From contig NZ_LPNR01000132.1 of the NCBI RefSeq assembly GCF_019266065.1, forward strand, positions 124,001-188,000: a DNA stretch of 64,000 nucleotides. The letters are read 5' to 3'. The notes under the pieces are model-generated. The model was given only the letters and a program-made list of their open reading frames with translations, was not told the origin of the DNA and searched no databases. This DNA is from Nocardia sp. MH4 (GTDB lineage Bacteria; Actinomycetota; Actinomycetes; Mycobacteriales; Mycobacteriaceae). Below, in pieces: positions 8,783 through 17,586 of this stretch (the first letter of the stretch is position 1; every line of letters begins with the position of its first letter). Both the position numbers and the translations under genes were made by a program.

Positions 8783-10057
8783 ATGGGGAGATCTCGGCGC
8801 ACGGCCCGGTGGGCGCTGCGCGTAGTGGGGATTGTCGTGACGCTGGCGTGCGTGGTCGGTCTGGGCCGGTTCCTGTGGCCGCAGCCGGGCATCGATGAGC
8901 AGCCGGGGTCGACCGAGCGGCAGCTGGCGTTCCTTCGAGCCGCGCTCGACGACGGCGCGGATGTCGCCGCGCAGAGCCAGTTTCCGGAGGGGCACTTCTT
9001 CCTGAACGCGCTCTATGGGCTGTCGTGGGTGCAGGCGGCGCACACCGACCCGGTCCTGCGTGCAGCGGCGTTGCGCGAATCCCGTTGGGCGCTGGCGCGA
9101 GTGGAATCAGCCGAGGGGCGGGCGGTGTTCAGCCCGGCGCTGCGGCCCGCGTACGGGGTGTTCTGGGCGGGGTGGACCAATTGGTTGCGTGGGGCGATCC
9201 TGTCGCTGGACGCCGACGATCCCGACGAGGTGCGGCGATTCACCGCGCACAGCGAGGAGATCGCGCAGGCGTTCGCCGCGTCGGACACACCGTTCCTGCA
9301 GGCCTATCACGGCCAGGCCTGGCCGGTGGATTCCACCGTGGCGGTGGCCTCGCTGCGGTTGCACGACAACCTGTTCGGCGAGCGCTTCGGCGCGGTGACC
9401 ACCCGCTGGCTCGCCTCGGCGCGGGCGCACCTCGATCCGGCCACCGGACTGCTGCCGCACCGGGTCGCGCCGGACGGGACCCGACTCGACGGCGCGCGGG
9501 CCACCTCGCAGACGATGATCCTGCGCTTCCTGCCGGAACTCGACGCCGACTTCGCCCGGAGCCAGTACCAGCTGTTCCGCGACCAATTCCTGTCCTACCC
9601 CGGCGGTTTCGGACCCGCGCTCCGAGAGTACCCGCGCGGGGTGGACAAGGCGGGCGACGTCGATTCCGGACCGCTGGTCGGCGGGATCAGCCTCTCCGCG
9701 ACGGTGGTCGCACTCGGCGCCGCCCGAGTCAACGGTGACCACGACCTGGCCGCGGCGATCGGCTCCCAAGGCGAACTGCTCGGGCTGCCGATGGAGCTGC
9801 CCGGCTCCAAGCGGTACGCCTTCGGGCTGGTGCCGATCGGGGACGCTTTCGTGGTGTGGTCGTCGACGGCTCGGCCGCTCACCACGGAACCGGCTGTGGG
9901 CGCGCTGGATCTGCGCTGGTGGTGGCGGGTGCCGTGGTTGATCGTGCTCGGTGTGATCGCCGGTGTGCCCTGGGTCGGGTCACTCGGCGGAGCGATACGG
10001 CGCAGGCCCGAACTCTCGGGAGACCGCGAAGGGAAGCCTCGGGCCGCCGCCCTGTAG
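8783..10057 (+). CDS. membrane-anchored protein of unknown function
   Basis: 424 residues. An N-terminal signal-anchor helix (about 9-28, after a basic MGRSRRTAR start) is followed by a large helical domain with FFLNALYGLSWVQA near residue 75, and DSGPLVGGISLSATVVALGA near residue 300. A second membrane helix lies near residue 400 (PWLIVLGVIAGVPW). Start and end would place the domain outside the membrane. The helical repeats recall alpha/alpha toroid folds such as linalool dehydratase/isomerase-like proteins, but this is weak. The start at 8783 avoids overlap with the operator region. Divergent from the HTH/Clp_N gene. Confidence 0.6.
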   Translation: MGRSRRTARWALRVVGIVVTLACVVGLGRFLWPQPGIDEQPGSTERQLAFLRAALDDGADVAAQSQFPEGHFFLNALYGLSWVQAAHTDPVLRAAALRESRWALARVESAEGRAVFSPALRPAYGVFWAGWTNWLRGAILSLDADDPDEVRRFTAHSEEIAQAFAASDTPFLQAYHGQAWPVDSTVAVASLRLHDNLFGERFGAVTTRWLASARAHLDPATGLLPHRVAPDGTRLDGARATSQTMILRFLPELDADFARSQYQLFRDQFLSYPGGFGPALREYPRGVDKAGDVDSGPLVGGISLSATVVALGAARVNGDHDLAAAIGSQGELLGLPMELPGSKRYAFGLVPIGDAFVVWSSTARPLTTEPAVGALDLRWWWRVPWLIVLGVIAGVPWVGSLGGAIRRRPELSGDREGKPRAAAL

Positions 10058-10090
10058 GGAACCGGACCAGGAACGGCTTCGCCCCCTCGC

Positions 10091-11179
10091 TCAGCGCAGA
10101 CCGGCCGCTCTGCCCGCGAAGCGCACGATCCGCTCCTTGACCCAGGCACCGGTGCGCCCACGGACGACGCGGGTCGCCGGGCTGTCGTCGGCGTGGAGGA
10201 ACTGGATGACGGCGTCGCGGCGACCCAGGCTGACGCACTGCAACTGGTAACGGAAGGTCATCGGCTTCGGCTCGATGCCGTCGGCGCGGGCCACGATGGC
10301 CTTGGCGACGTAGGCCCCGGCGGGCAGGGCTGTCGCGCAGGCCATCCGGAGGGGGCGATCGCCGGGGCCGTCGATCAGCGCGGCGTCGCCCGCGGCGTAG
10401 ATGGCGGGGTGGGAGATCGAGCGCAGCGTCGCGTCGGTGCGGATGCGGCCCTGCTCGTCGACGTCGAGGCCCGCGCGGCGGGCCAGGTCGGGGACGGTGA
10501 ATCCGGCGGTCCAGACGACAGCCGCCGCGGGCAGCACAGTGCCGTCGACCAGGCGGACACCCTCGGGCAGCACCTCGGCGACCTTGACGCCGGACCTGAT
10601 CTCGACGCCGAGAGCGGTCAGCGCGGTGCGGATGTGCTCGGCCGCGCGGGCGGACAACCAGCTGCCCGGCTCCTCCGAACCCAGCAGCGTGACCCGCGAA
10701 TCCCGGTGCGACTCCGCCAGTTCCGCCGCGAGCTCGATGCCGGTCGAACCGGCGCCGACGACGACCACCGGACCCGCGGGCAGCGCCCGGATGTCCTCGG
10801 GGACCGCCACGGAGTGCGCGTACTCGGCGACACCCGGCACGCCGGCGCGGTCGGCGGCGCTGCCGAGGGCGTAGACGAGGGTGTCGTAGCCGATCGCCCA
10901 CTCGCCGTCGAGGTAGACCTGTTTCGCGACCGGGTCCAGCGCGGTGACCTGTGCTCGCACGAATTCGACGCCCTTGCGCTCCAGCAACTCCCGCAGGTCC
11001 CAGCGCCTGATCGACTGGCCCGCGGCCGCCTGATGCAGGCGCACTCGTTCGACGAACTCCGCGCGGGTATCGACCACCGTGATCGCGGCGCCGCGCGCCT
11101 TGCTCGCCAAGCGGCGCGCCGCGCCGAGTCCCGCGTATCCCGCGCCGAGGACGACGATTCGCTGCTGCTGCCCGGACAT
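10091..11179 (-). CDS. FAD-dependent pyridine nucleotide oxidoreductase (NDH-2-like)
   Basis: 362-residue flavoprotein. The FAD-binding fold is at the N-terminus (VVLGAGYAGLGAARRL). A second nucleotide fold VVVGAGSTGIELAAELA lies near residue 150, and the flavin-closing YAAGDAALIDG near residue 275. It resembles type II NADH dehydrogenase and other disulfide-less reductases; the electron acceptor is unknown. The start ATG 11179 has AGGAG upstream. It is directly downstream of, and co-directional with, the ECF41-type sigma gene. That group is known to sit next to carboxymuconolactone decarboxylase, oxidoreductase or epimerase genes, so this is its probable target. Confidence 0.85.
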   Translation of the reverse strand: MSGQQQRIVVLGAGYAGLGAARRLASKARGAAITVVDTRAEFVERVRLHQAAAGQSIRRWDLRELLERKGVEFVRAQVTALDPVAKQVYLDGEWAIGYDTLVYALGSAADRAGVPGVAEYAHSVAVPEDIRALPAGPVVVVGAGSTGIELAAELAESHRDSRVTLLGSEEPGSWLSARAAEHIRTALTALGVEIRSGVKVAEVLPEGVRLVDGTVLPAAAVVWTAGFTVPDLARRAGLDVDEQGRIRTDATLRSISHPAIYAAGDAALIDGPGDRPLRMACATALPAGAYVAKAIVARADGIEPKPMTFRYQLQCVSLGRRDAVIQFLHADDSPATRVVRGRTGAWVKERIVRFAGRAAGLR

Positions 11180-11214
11180 GGTGTGGCTCCTCTCGACAAT
11201 GCCGACACCTTCCA

Positions 11215-11241
11215 GACCGGACAGCCCCCGATTTCCTGACA
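11215..11241 (-). promoter_or_regulatory. putative ECF41-type promoter
   Basis: On the minus strand TGTCAGG (11235-11241) is followed after 16 nt by GGTC (11215-11218). This approximates the TGTCACA-N16-CGTC pattern reported for ECF41 sigma factors. It lies 36 bp before the oxidoreductase start. Confidence 0.4.
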
Positions 11242-11261
11242 GCTCGGTGCGGTGATCCGGG

Positions 11262-12152
11262 TCACGCCTGCTCGGCGACCAGAAACCCCAGCTTGTCGGG
11301 GTTGACGACGATGCGGATCGCGTCGACCCGGCTGTCGGCGTCGAGCTCGAAGAGCATGACCGAGCTCGCGACGACACCGTCGGCCCGCACCACCAGCGCG
11401 AGCTCGCCGTTGATCTCGGCGACGGAGAACGAGCTCGCGGGGGTGAGGAACTTGTTCAGGCCGATCAGGTAGCGCGCCACCAGGTCGCCGCCGCGCACCG
11501 GACGACGGGCCGCGGTGATCTTGCCGCCGCCGTCGGCCGTGGAGACCACATCGTCGGCGAGCATCGCCCGCAGGGCGGTGACGTCGCCGGTGCCGGCGGC
11601 GAGCAGGAACCGGTCGATCAGCGTGCGGGCGTGTGACTCGGGCACCGCGAAGCGCCGCTTGCCCGTGCGCACCCGTTCGCTCGCGCGGTGCAGGATCTGC
11701 TGGGAGTTGGCCTCGGTGAGGTCGAGCATCGCGGCGATCTCGGCGTGCGGGTAGCCGAACGCCTCGCGCAGCACGAAGACCGCGCGCTCGATCGGACTGA
11801 GCCGTTCCATCGCGGTGAGCAGGGCCAGCGAGATCGACTCGCGGGCCTCGACCGTCTCCAGCGGGCCGAGGGCCCCGCCGCCGGTCGGGACGGGTTCGGG
11901 CAGCCACGGGCCCACATAGGTCTCGCGCCGGGCACGGGCGGACACCAGCCAGGTACGGCACAGATTCACCGTGACGGCGGTGAGCCAGGCCTCGGCGTTC
12001 TCGATCCCCGCCGGATTCGCGGCAGCCCAGCGCAGATAGACCTCCTGCACGATGTCCTCGGCCTCCGTCGCCGCCCCGAACATCCGGTAGGCGAGCCCGA
12101 ACAACCGCGACCGATGCCGGAGGAATTCATCGACCTCGTCGTCGCCCCTCAC
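11262..12152 (-). CDS. ECF41-type RNA polymerase sigma factor (SigJ-like)
   Basis: 296 residues. Sigma region 2 (FLRHRSRLFGLAYRMFG through EDIVQEVYLRW) and region 4 (LSPIERAVFVLREAFGYPHA) are followed by an NTF2/SnoaL-like C-terminal domain. The ECF41 signatures WLPEP (between the regions), DGGGK and the terminal NPDKLGFL are all present. In this group the C-terminal extension controls activity in place of an anti-sigma factor. The GTG at 12152, behind GGGAGGGG, is preferred to an upstream GTG at 12203. It probably directs transcription of the adjacent oxidoreductase gene and of itself. Confidence 0.92.
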   Translation of the reverse strand: MRGDDEVDEFLRHRSRLFGLAYRMFGAATEAEDIVQEVYLRWAAANPAGIENAEAWLTAVTVNLCRTWLVSARARRETYVGPWLPEPVPTGGGALGPLETVEARESISLALLTAMERLSPIERAVFVLREAFGYPHAEIAAMLDLTEANSQQILHRASERVRTGKRRFAVPESHARTLIDRFLLAAGTGDVTALRAMLADDVVSTADGGGKITAARRPVRGGDLVARYLIGLNKFLTPASSFSVAEINGELALVVRADGVVASSVMLFELDADSRVDAIRIVVNPDKLGFLVAEQA

Positions 12153-12222
12153 GTGCCCCTCCCAGATCTGCCCACCCGATCCCCCGGGCCACCTCACCAC
12201 CACGGTTTCGCCCGCCGAAAAC

Positions 12223-13092
12223 TCAGTCCCGTGGACGACGCAATCGCAGGCGGGCCGAACCGCGGATCGCCGGGCGGCGGATCTGCGGGATCCGGCTCTG
12301 CGCGCGCCGCTGGGCCCGGCGCTCGGCCGGCTTGTGCTGCCAGGTCTCCGGGCGGGCCGCGACCCAGCGGGCCGAGCGCCAGGCGAACGGGATGTGCGCC
12401 AGGTACAGGCCGACCAGGATCAGCAGCAGCACGATCGGGTAGGTCACCAGGAGCGCGGCGGCCAGGGCCACCAGCACCAGCAGACCCGCGGCCGCCTGGG
12501 GCGCAACCGAGACCGACTTCATCGCCAGCGTGGGGATGGTGCTCACGCACAGCAGCGCGGCGAAGATCGTCCACGCGGCGACGAAGGCGAAACCGTCCCA
12601 CCAGCCGTCACCGAACTGCACTTTGAGCGCGATGGGGACCAGGGCGATCAGCGCGCCCGCCGGGGCGGGCACGCCGACGAAGTACTCGCGCGCCCAGTTC
12701 GGGCGGGAGTCGTCGTCGAGCAGGGTGTTGAAGCGGGCCAGGCGCAGCACCAGGCTCACCGCGTACAGCAGGGCGACGATCCAGCCCGCGCTGTAGCCGT
12801 CGAGCAGGGTGACGTAGAGGACCAGCGCGGGCGCGACGCCGAAGGAGATCGCGTCCGAGAGCGAGTCCAGTTCGGCGCCCATCTTGCTGGTCGCGTCGAG
12901 CATCCTGGCCAGGCGGCCGTCGAGGGTGTCGAGCACGGCGGCGGCGCCGACCATGGCCAGCGCCACGTCCAGCTCGCCGTCGAGCCCGAACTTCACCGCG
13001 GACAGACCGGCGCACAGCGCCAGGATGGTGACGACGCTCGGCAGCAACCGGACCGAGCGCGGACGCTTCCGGCGGGCGGCCTGTTCGATCAT
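12223..13092 (-). CDS. pssA: CDP-diacylglycerol--serine O-phosphatidyltransferase
   Basis: 289-residue membrane enzyme making phosphatidylserine from CDP-diacylglycerol and serine. The CDP-alcohol phosphotransferase motif is complete (DTLDGRLARMLDATSKMGAE, continuing LDSLSD). About seven hydrophobic helices follow, and the C-terminal tail is very basic. The start overlaps the psd stop by four bases, so synthesis and decarboxylation of phosphatidylserine are translationally coupled. The psd-pssA order matches mycobacteria. Confidence 0.95.
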   Translation of the reverse strand: MIEQAARRKRPRSVRLLPSVVTILALCAGLSAVKFGLDGELDVALAMVGAAAVLDTLDGRLARMLDATSKMGAELDSLSDAISFGVAPALVLYVTLLDGYSAGWIVALLYAVSLVLRLARFNTLLDDDSRPNWAREYFVGVPAPAGALIALVPIALKVQFGDGWWDGFAFVAAWTIFAALLCVSTIPTLAMKSVSVAPQAAAGLLVLVALAAALLVTYPIVLLLILVGLYLAHIPFAWRSARWVAARPETWQHKPAERRAQRRAQSRIPQIRRPAIRGSARLRLRRPRD

Positions 13093-13802
13093 CCCAGCAC
13101 AGCCAGGACTGTTTCGGCCCCGATCGTGCGCTGGCCGGGGGCCACCAGCAATTCGGTGCCCACCGGGAAGTACGTGTCGACGCGGGAGCCGAACCGGATC
13201 AGGCCGTAGGTGTCACCGATGGTGAGCACATCGCCGACGCGCGCGTCGCAGACGATGCGCCGCGCGAGCAGACCGGCGATCTGCACGACGACGACCTGCT
13301 TGCCGTCGGCGGTGTCGATCACCATGCTGTTGCGCTCGTTGGCGTCGCTGGCCTCGGGCAGATCGGCCGAGAGGAACTTGCCCGGCTGATGCAGCACCTC
13401 GCGCACGGTGCCGGACACCGGGACGCGCTGCACGTGCACATCGAGCACCGACAGGAAGATGCTGACGCGCGGCAGCGGCTGATCGCCGAGACCGAGCTCG
13501 GCGGGCGGCACCGCGGTGTCGACCAGGGCGACCTCACCGTCGGCGGGCGCAACGACGACGCCCGCCCGGTTCGGCGGCACCCGGTGCGGGTGCCGGAAGA
13601 AGGCCGCGCAGGCGCCGGCGGCGGCGAGCCCGGCCCGGCGCACCCATTTGTTCCGTCCGCCGACGACCGCGACCGCCAGCGGCACCGCGACAAACGGCAG
13701 GCCGGCGGGGTGTAGCGGTGGTACAGCGGCCCGCACCAGGTCGACGACATGGCCGACGCCGGTGGTTTCGGGCGTGCCGGGCGGAGTGGGGCGGCGTGCC
13801 AC
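13089..13802 (-). CDS. psd: phosphatidylserine decarboxylase
   Basis: 237 residues; converts phosphatidylserine to phosphatidylethanolamine. It is of the short type, with a hydrophobic N-terminal region and the conserved FRHPHRVPP, SIFLSVLDVHVQRVPVSG and LIRFGSRVDTYFP segments. The GS pair in the last is the expected self-cleavage site that generates the pyruvoyl cofactor. The GTG at 13802 follows GAGGGAG and is preferred; another GTG at 13844 would add 14 residues. First gene of the psd-pssA pair. Confidence 0.93.
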   Translation of the reverse strand: MARRPTPPGTPETTGVGHVVDLVRAAVPPLHPAGLPFVAVPLAVAVVGGRNKWVRRAGLAAAGACAAFFRHPHRVPPNRAGVVVAPADGEVALVDTAVPPAELGLGDQPLPRVSIFLSVLDVHVQRVPVSGTVREVLHQPGKFLSADLPEASDANERNSMVIDTADGKQVVVVQIAGLLARRIVCDARVGDVLTIGDTYGLIRFGSRVDTYFPVGTELLVAPGQRTIGAETVLAVLG

Positions 13803-13878
13803 GGGCTCCCTCTTTCGTGGTGTGACGACAACGCAAGCGTTCACACCTTACGCCGAACCCCGCCGCATCCACCCGTGG

Positions 13879-14151
13879 TCAGTGCGCCGCTTTACGCCCT
13901 GTGAACAGCTTCACGAGGTACAGCAGGATGCAGGCACCCGCCAGACAGGTGAAGAAACTGAAGATCCAGCCCGCTCCCTCGACGTCGACGCCGAAGAGGC
14001 TGAGGATGAATCCGCCGAGCAGACCGCCGACGACTCCGACGACGATGTTGAGCAGGATGCCCTGCTGCGCGTCGGTCTTCATGAACTTGCTCGCAATCCA
14101 ACCGGCGAGGCCGCCGATGATGATCCAACTGATTATCCCGAGTCCAAGCAT
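13879..14151 (-). CDS. GlsB/YeaQ/YmgE-type stress membrane protein
   Basis: 90-residue, very hydrophobic protein with three predicted membrane helices. It shows the family segments IISWIIIGGLAGWIASK and GILLNIVVGVVGGLLGGF. Family members are general-stress transglycosylase-associated membrane proteins with no proven activity. The start ATG 14151 was chosen because the N-terminus then begins directly with the first helix. Divergent from fabH. Confidence 0.9.
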   Translation of the reverse strand: MLGLGIISWIIIGGLAGWIASKFMKTDAQQGILLNIVVGVVGGLLGGFILSLFGVDVEGAGWIFSFFTCLAGACILLYLVKLFTGRKAAH

Positions 14152-14390
14152 GGTGTCCTCGTTCCCTCGATGGGTCGGCGAGCAATCGCCTTGTCTCCAA
14201 GGTATACCCCGGAGCAGTTGTGACATAAGACACGAATCGGCGGGGCGGACGCGCTAATATGAGGCGTCCTCATGTCTGCGCGTTCACATATTGTCCACGC
14301 GGGGGTCATGGGCGATGAGCGACGGATTTCGATGCTTCGGGTACACCCAGCGGTGCGACCGCAGGTTGACAGGTACATAGGAGACGCAAC

Positions 14391-15419
14391 ATGGCTGCTC
14401 GAATCGCCCAGACGACTGGGGCTGAGCACACCGCGATTCTCGGTTTGGGCGTTTACCGCCCGGCCCGGGTGGTCACGAACGACGAAGTCGCGGGGCCGAT
14501 CGACTCGAGCGACGAGTGGATCCGCACCAGGTCCGGGATCAAGACCCGGCGCTTCGCCTCAGCCGAGGAAACCATCCAGACGATGAGCGTCGCGGCCTCG
14601 CGCGACGCCCTGGCCGCGGCGGGCATCGCTGCCGACCAGGTCGACTGCGTCATCGTCGCGACGTCCACCCACCTGCTGCTCACCCCCGCCATCGGCCCAC
14701 GCATCGCCACCGACCTGGGGATGACCGGCGCCGCCGCCTTCGACATCTCGGCCGGCTGCGCCGGGTTCTGTCACGCCCTGGCGATGGCCTCGGATCTCGT
14801 GCGCGCGGGCACGTCGAAGAACGTGCTGGTGATCGGCGTCGAGAAGCTGACCGACACCGTCGACTTCACCGACCGCTCGACGGCGTTCCTGTTCGCCGAC
14901 GGCGCCGGCGCCGTGATCGTCGGCCCGGCCGCGGACCAGGGCATCGGCCCGACCGTCTGGGGCTCGGACGGCACCCAGCACCACGCCATCCGGCAGAGCA
15001 AGGACTGGATGGAGTTCTTCGCCGAGATCGACGAGAAGGGCACCGACGCCGTGCGTCCCTATCTCGAGATGGAGGGCACCGCGGTGTTCCGGTGGGCGGC
15101 GCACTCGCTGGAGAAGGTCTGCCGGGACGCGATCGATCGGGCCGGGCTGACCACCGAGGACCTGGACGCGATGATCCCGCACCAGGCCAACGGCCGGATC
15201 ATCGAGATCATGGCCAGGGTGCTCAAGCTGCCGGAGAACTGCGCGCTGGCCAACGACATCGAGGATTCCGGCAACACCTCCGCGGCGTCGATCCCGCTGG
15301 CCATGGAGGCGCTCCTACGCAAGGGCGAGTCCAAGCAGGGCGATACCGCGCTGCTGATCGCCTTCGGCGCCGGACTGTCCTACGCCGCACAGGTTGTCAC
15401 CCTGCCCGCCTGGCGATAG
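14391..15419 (+). CDS. fabH: beta-ketoacyl-ACP synthase III
   Basis: 342 residues; condenses an acyl-CoA primer with malonyl-ACP to begin or extend fatty (including mycolic) acid chains. The catalytic triad is complete: Cys123 (DISAGCAGF), His264 (MIPHQAN) and Asn295 (EDSGNTSAAS). No fatty-acid genes are adjacent, as for isolated fabH copies in mycolata. The promoter lies in the gap shared with the divergent stress protein. A strong stem-loop follows the stop. Confidence 0.95.
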   Translation: MAARIAQTTGAEHTAILGLGVYRPARVVTNDEVAGPIDSSDEWIRTRSGIKTRRFASAEETIQTMSVAASRDALAAAGIAADQVDCVIVATSTHLLLTPAIGPRIATDLGMTGAAAFDISAGCAGFCHALAMASDLVRAGTSKNVLVIGVEKLTDTVDFTDRSTAFLFADGAGAVIVGPAADQGIGPTVWGSDGTQHHAIRQSKDWMEFFAEIDEKGTDAVRPYLEMEGTAVFRWAAHSLEKVCRDAIDRAGLTTEDLDAMIPHQANGRIIEIMARVLKLPENCALANDIEDSGNTSAASIPLAMEALLRKGESKQGDTALLIAFGAGLSYAAQVVTLPAWR

Positions 15420-15435
15420 CCGAGGCAGCAACTTC

Positions 15436-15484
15436 GCCCACCGCTCGACAGGCAGGCCCTCGGGCAGGCCGCCGAGCGGTGGGC
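15436..15484 (+). terminator. fabH terminator-like stem-loop
   Basis: GCCCACCGCTCG (15436-15447) pairs perfectly with CGAGCGGTGGGC (15473-15484); the loop contains its own short hairpin. It lies shortly after the fabH stop. No U-tract is present, as is common in actinobacteria. Confidence 0.65.
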
Positions 15485-15610
15485 TCGCCGTGTCCACCCT
15501 GTCCCGCTTGCACCAATCCGGACACGCTGGCAAACTCTTCGCTAATCGCCGTTGCTGATCGACGATGCTCAGCTCCCAGCGTTCCCGTCGTCAACCCGAG
15601 GTGATCGGCC

Positions 15611-15790
15611 GTGAAAATGCGTTCCTTCCTGCCGCGCAGGCACACCAACGACGTCCCGCTGCTGCCGACCATCGAGCCGGACGACAGCTCCGCGCTGCGC
15701 GCCGCCCTCACCCGCCGTAAACGCGACGAACGCCTCGAACGCCTGCTCACCCCCAGCGAACTGGACCTGGTGCTGCACAACCAGCTCTGA
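15611..15790 (+). CDS. short basic protein of unknown function
   Basis: 59 residues. GTG 15611 (or ATG 15617) follows GAGGTGA. Codon use is strongly GC-ending throughout, as in real genes here. The sequence is charged, with ALRAALTRRKRDERLERL forming a probable amphipathic helix and a terminal SELDLVLHNQL. There is no Cys, signal peptide or membrane helix. It lies 46 bp before the receiver-flavoprotein gene and may be the first gene of that operon. No family was recognised. Confidence 0.6.
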   Translation: MKMRSFLPRRHTNDVPLLPTIEPDDSSALRAALTRRKRDERLERLLTPSELDLVLHNQL

Positions 15791-15836
15791 CCACGCGCGG
15801 CGGCGCACCACCTCCACGGAGGGGGATACTTCTCTG

Positions 15837-17504
15837 GTGAGCACTCCAGCGGTAACCAAACCGGCCATTCTGAGCGTTGACGACGATCCGGGGGTCTCCC
15901 GGGCGGTGGTGCGCGACCTGCGCCGCCGCTACGGCGCGGACTACCGGATCCTGCGGGCCGAGTCGGGACCACAGGCGCTCGAGGCGCTGCGGGAGATGAA
16001 ACTGCGCGGCCAGCCGGTCGCGGTGCTGATCGCCGATTACCGGATGCCGGGCATGGACGGCATCGAATTCCTGGAGCAGGCGATGGACCTGCACCCCTAC
16101 GCGCGCCGCGTCCTGCTGACCGCCTACGCCGACACCAACGCCGCCATCGACGCGATCAACGTCATCGATCTGGACCACTACCTGCTCAAGCCGTGGGACC
16201 CGCCGGAGGAGAAGCTCTACCCGGTGCTCGACGGCCTGCTCGACGCCTGGCGCAGCGCGGAGCAGCGGCCGGTGCACGAGACGAAGGTGGTCGGCGATCG
16301 CTGGTCGCCGCGGTCCTCGCAGGTGCGCGAGTTCCTGGCGCGCAACCAGTTGCCGTACCGCTGGTACCCCGTCGACGAGCCGGAGGGTGCGCGGTTGCTC
16401 GAGGCGGCGGGCGCCGATCCGCTGACCTGTCCGGTGGTGATCACCGCGGCGGGCACCGCGCTGATCCAGCCCAGCGACAGCGAGCTCGCCGAGAACGTCG
16501 GCCTCACCGTGGAACCCAGCGGCGACTTCTACGACCTGATCGTCGTCGGCGGCGGCCCGGCCGGGCTCGGCGCCGCGGTGTACGGCGCGTCCGAGGGACT
16601 GCGCACGGTGCTGGTGGAACGCACCGCGACCGGCGGACAGGCCGGGCAGAGTTCGCGGATCGAAAACTACCTGGGCTTTCCCGACGGCTTGTCCGGCGCG
16701 CAGCTGGCCGACCGGGCGCGGCGGCAAGCCGCCAAGTTCGGCGCGGAGATCATCACCACCCGCGATGTCGTCGGGCTGGAGGTCAACGGGTCGGCGCGCA
16801 CGGTCCGCTTCGCCGACGGCGGCAAGCTGTGCGCGCACACGGTGCTGATCGCGACCGGCGTCGACTACCGGCGTCATCCGGCACCCGGCGTCGACGAGTT
16901 CACCGGTCGGGGTGTGTACTACGGCTCGGCGATGACCGAGGCGGCCGAGTGCGCTGATCAGGACGTCTACATCGTCGGCGGGGCCAACTCGGCCGGACAG
17001 GCCGCGGTGTTCCTCTCGCGCAACGCCCGTCGGGTGCACATCGTGGTCCGGAGCGACGCGCTGGAGAAGTCGATGTCGCACTACCTGATCCAGCAGATCG
17101 CGCAGATCCCGAACATCGTGGTGCACACCGAGACCGAGGTGGTCGGCGTCGACGGTGACGATCACCTGGAACGGATCGTGCTGCGCGACAACCGCACCGG
17201 CACCGAGGACAAGGTCGACGCGCAACGGCTGTTCCTGTTCATCGGCGCCGCGCCGCAGACCGGCTGGCTCGATGGCGTCGTCATCCGCGACGACGCCGGC
17301 TACGTGGTGGCCGGACCCGACCTGATGATCGACGGCGCCCGCCCGCCGGGCTGGGAACTGCCCCGCCCACCGCATCACCTGGAGACCAGCGTCCCCGGTG
17401 TCTTCGTGGCGGGCGACGTGCACGCCGAATCGGCCAAGCGGGTCGCCTCCGCGGTCGGTGAGGGCGCGATGGCGGTCATGCTCGTCCACCGGTATCTGGC
17501 ATGA
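15837..17504 (+). CDS. response-regulator receiver fused to thioredoxin-reductase-like flavoprotein
   Basis: 555 residues in three parts: a receiver domain (about 8-135) with SVDDDPGVS, phosphoacceptor Asp67 (LIADYRMPG) and LKPWDPP; a glutaredoxin-like linker (about 150-225) without CxxC; and a thioredoxin-reductase-type module from about 230 with DLIVVGGGPAGLGAAVYG, an NADPH fold YIVGGANSAGQAAV and the closing VAGDVHAES. Where thioredoxin reductase has its CATC redox pair this protein has GSAMTEAAEC, so it cannot be a normal thioredoxin reductase. The start GTG 15837 lies behind GGAGGGGG. It is next to a histidine kinase, which probably phosphorylates Asp67 and so controls the flavoenzyme. 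Confidence 0.88.
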   Translation: MSTPAVTKPAILSVDDDPGVSRAVVRDLRRRYGADYRILRAESGPQALEALREMKLRGQPVAVLIADYRMPGMDGIEFLEQAMDLHPYARRVLLTAYADTNAAIDAINVIDLDHYLLKPWDPPEEKLYPVLDGLLDAWRSAEQRPVHETKVVGDRWSPRSSQVREFLARNQLPYRWYPVDEPEGARLLEAAGADPLTCPVVITAAGTALIQPSDSELAENVGLTVEPSGDFYDLIVVGGGPAGLGAAVYGASEGLRTVLVERTATGGQAGQSSRIENYLGFPDGLSGAQLADRARRQAAKFGAEIITTRDVVGLEVNGSARTVRFADGGKLCAHTVLIATGVDYRRHPAPGVDEFTGRGVYYGSAMTEAAECADQDVYIVGGANSAGQAAVFLSRNARRVHIVVRSDALEKSMSHYLIQQIAQIPNIVVHTETEVVGVDGDDHLERIVLRDNRTGTEDKVDAQRLFLFIGAAPQTGWLDGVVIRDDAGYVVAGPDLMIDGARPPGWELPRPPHHLETSVPGVFVAGDVHAESAKRVASAVGEGAMAVMLVHRYLA

Positions 17505-17586
17505 GTAGCCAGCGGCCGGGGGCGGGAGCGGAGCGTCACCACGGGGGCCGTCCGATCATGCCCACTGCTACTGCTCAGGAGCGGCG

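Noticed and set aside
15747..17489. 580-codon frame antisense to the receiver-flavoprotein
   Set aside because: His/Asp/Arg-rich composition typical of a shadow; the sense gene is clear.
15837..17504. Thioredoxin reductase (trxB)
   Set aside because: The CxxC redox pair is missing and a receiver domain is fused at the N-terminus.
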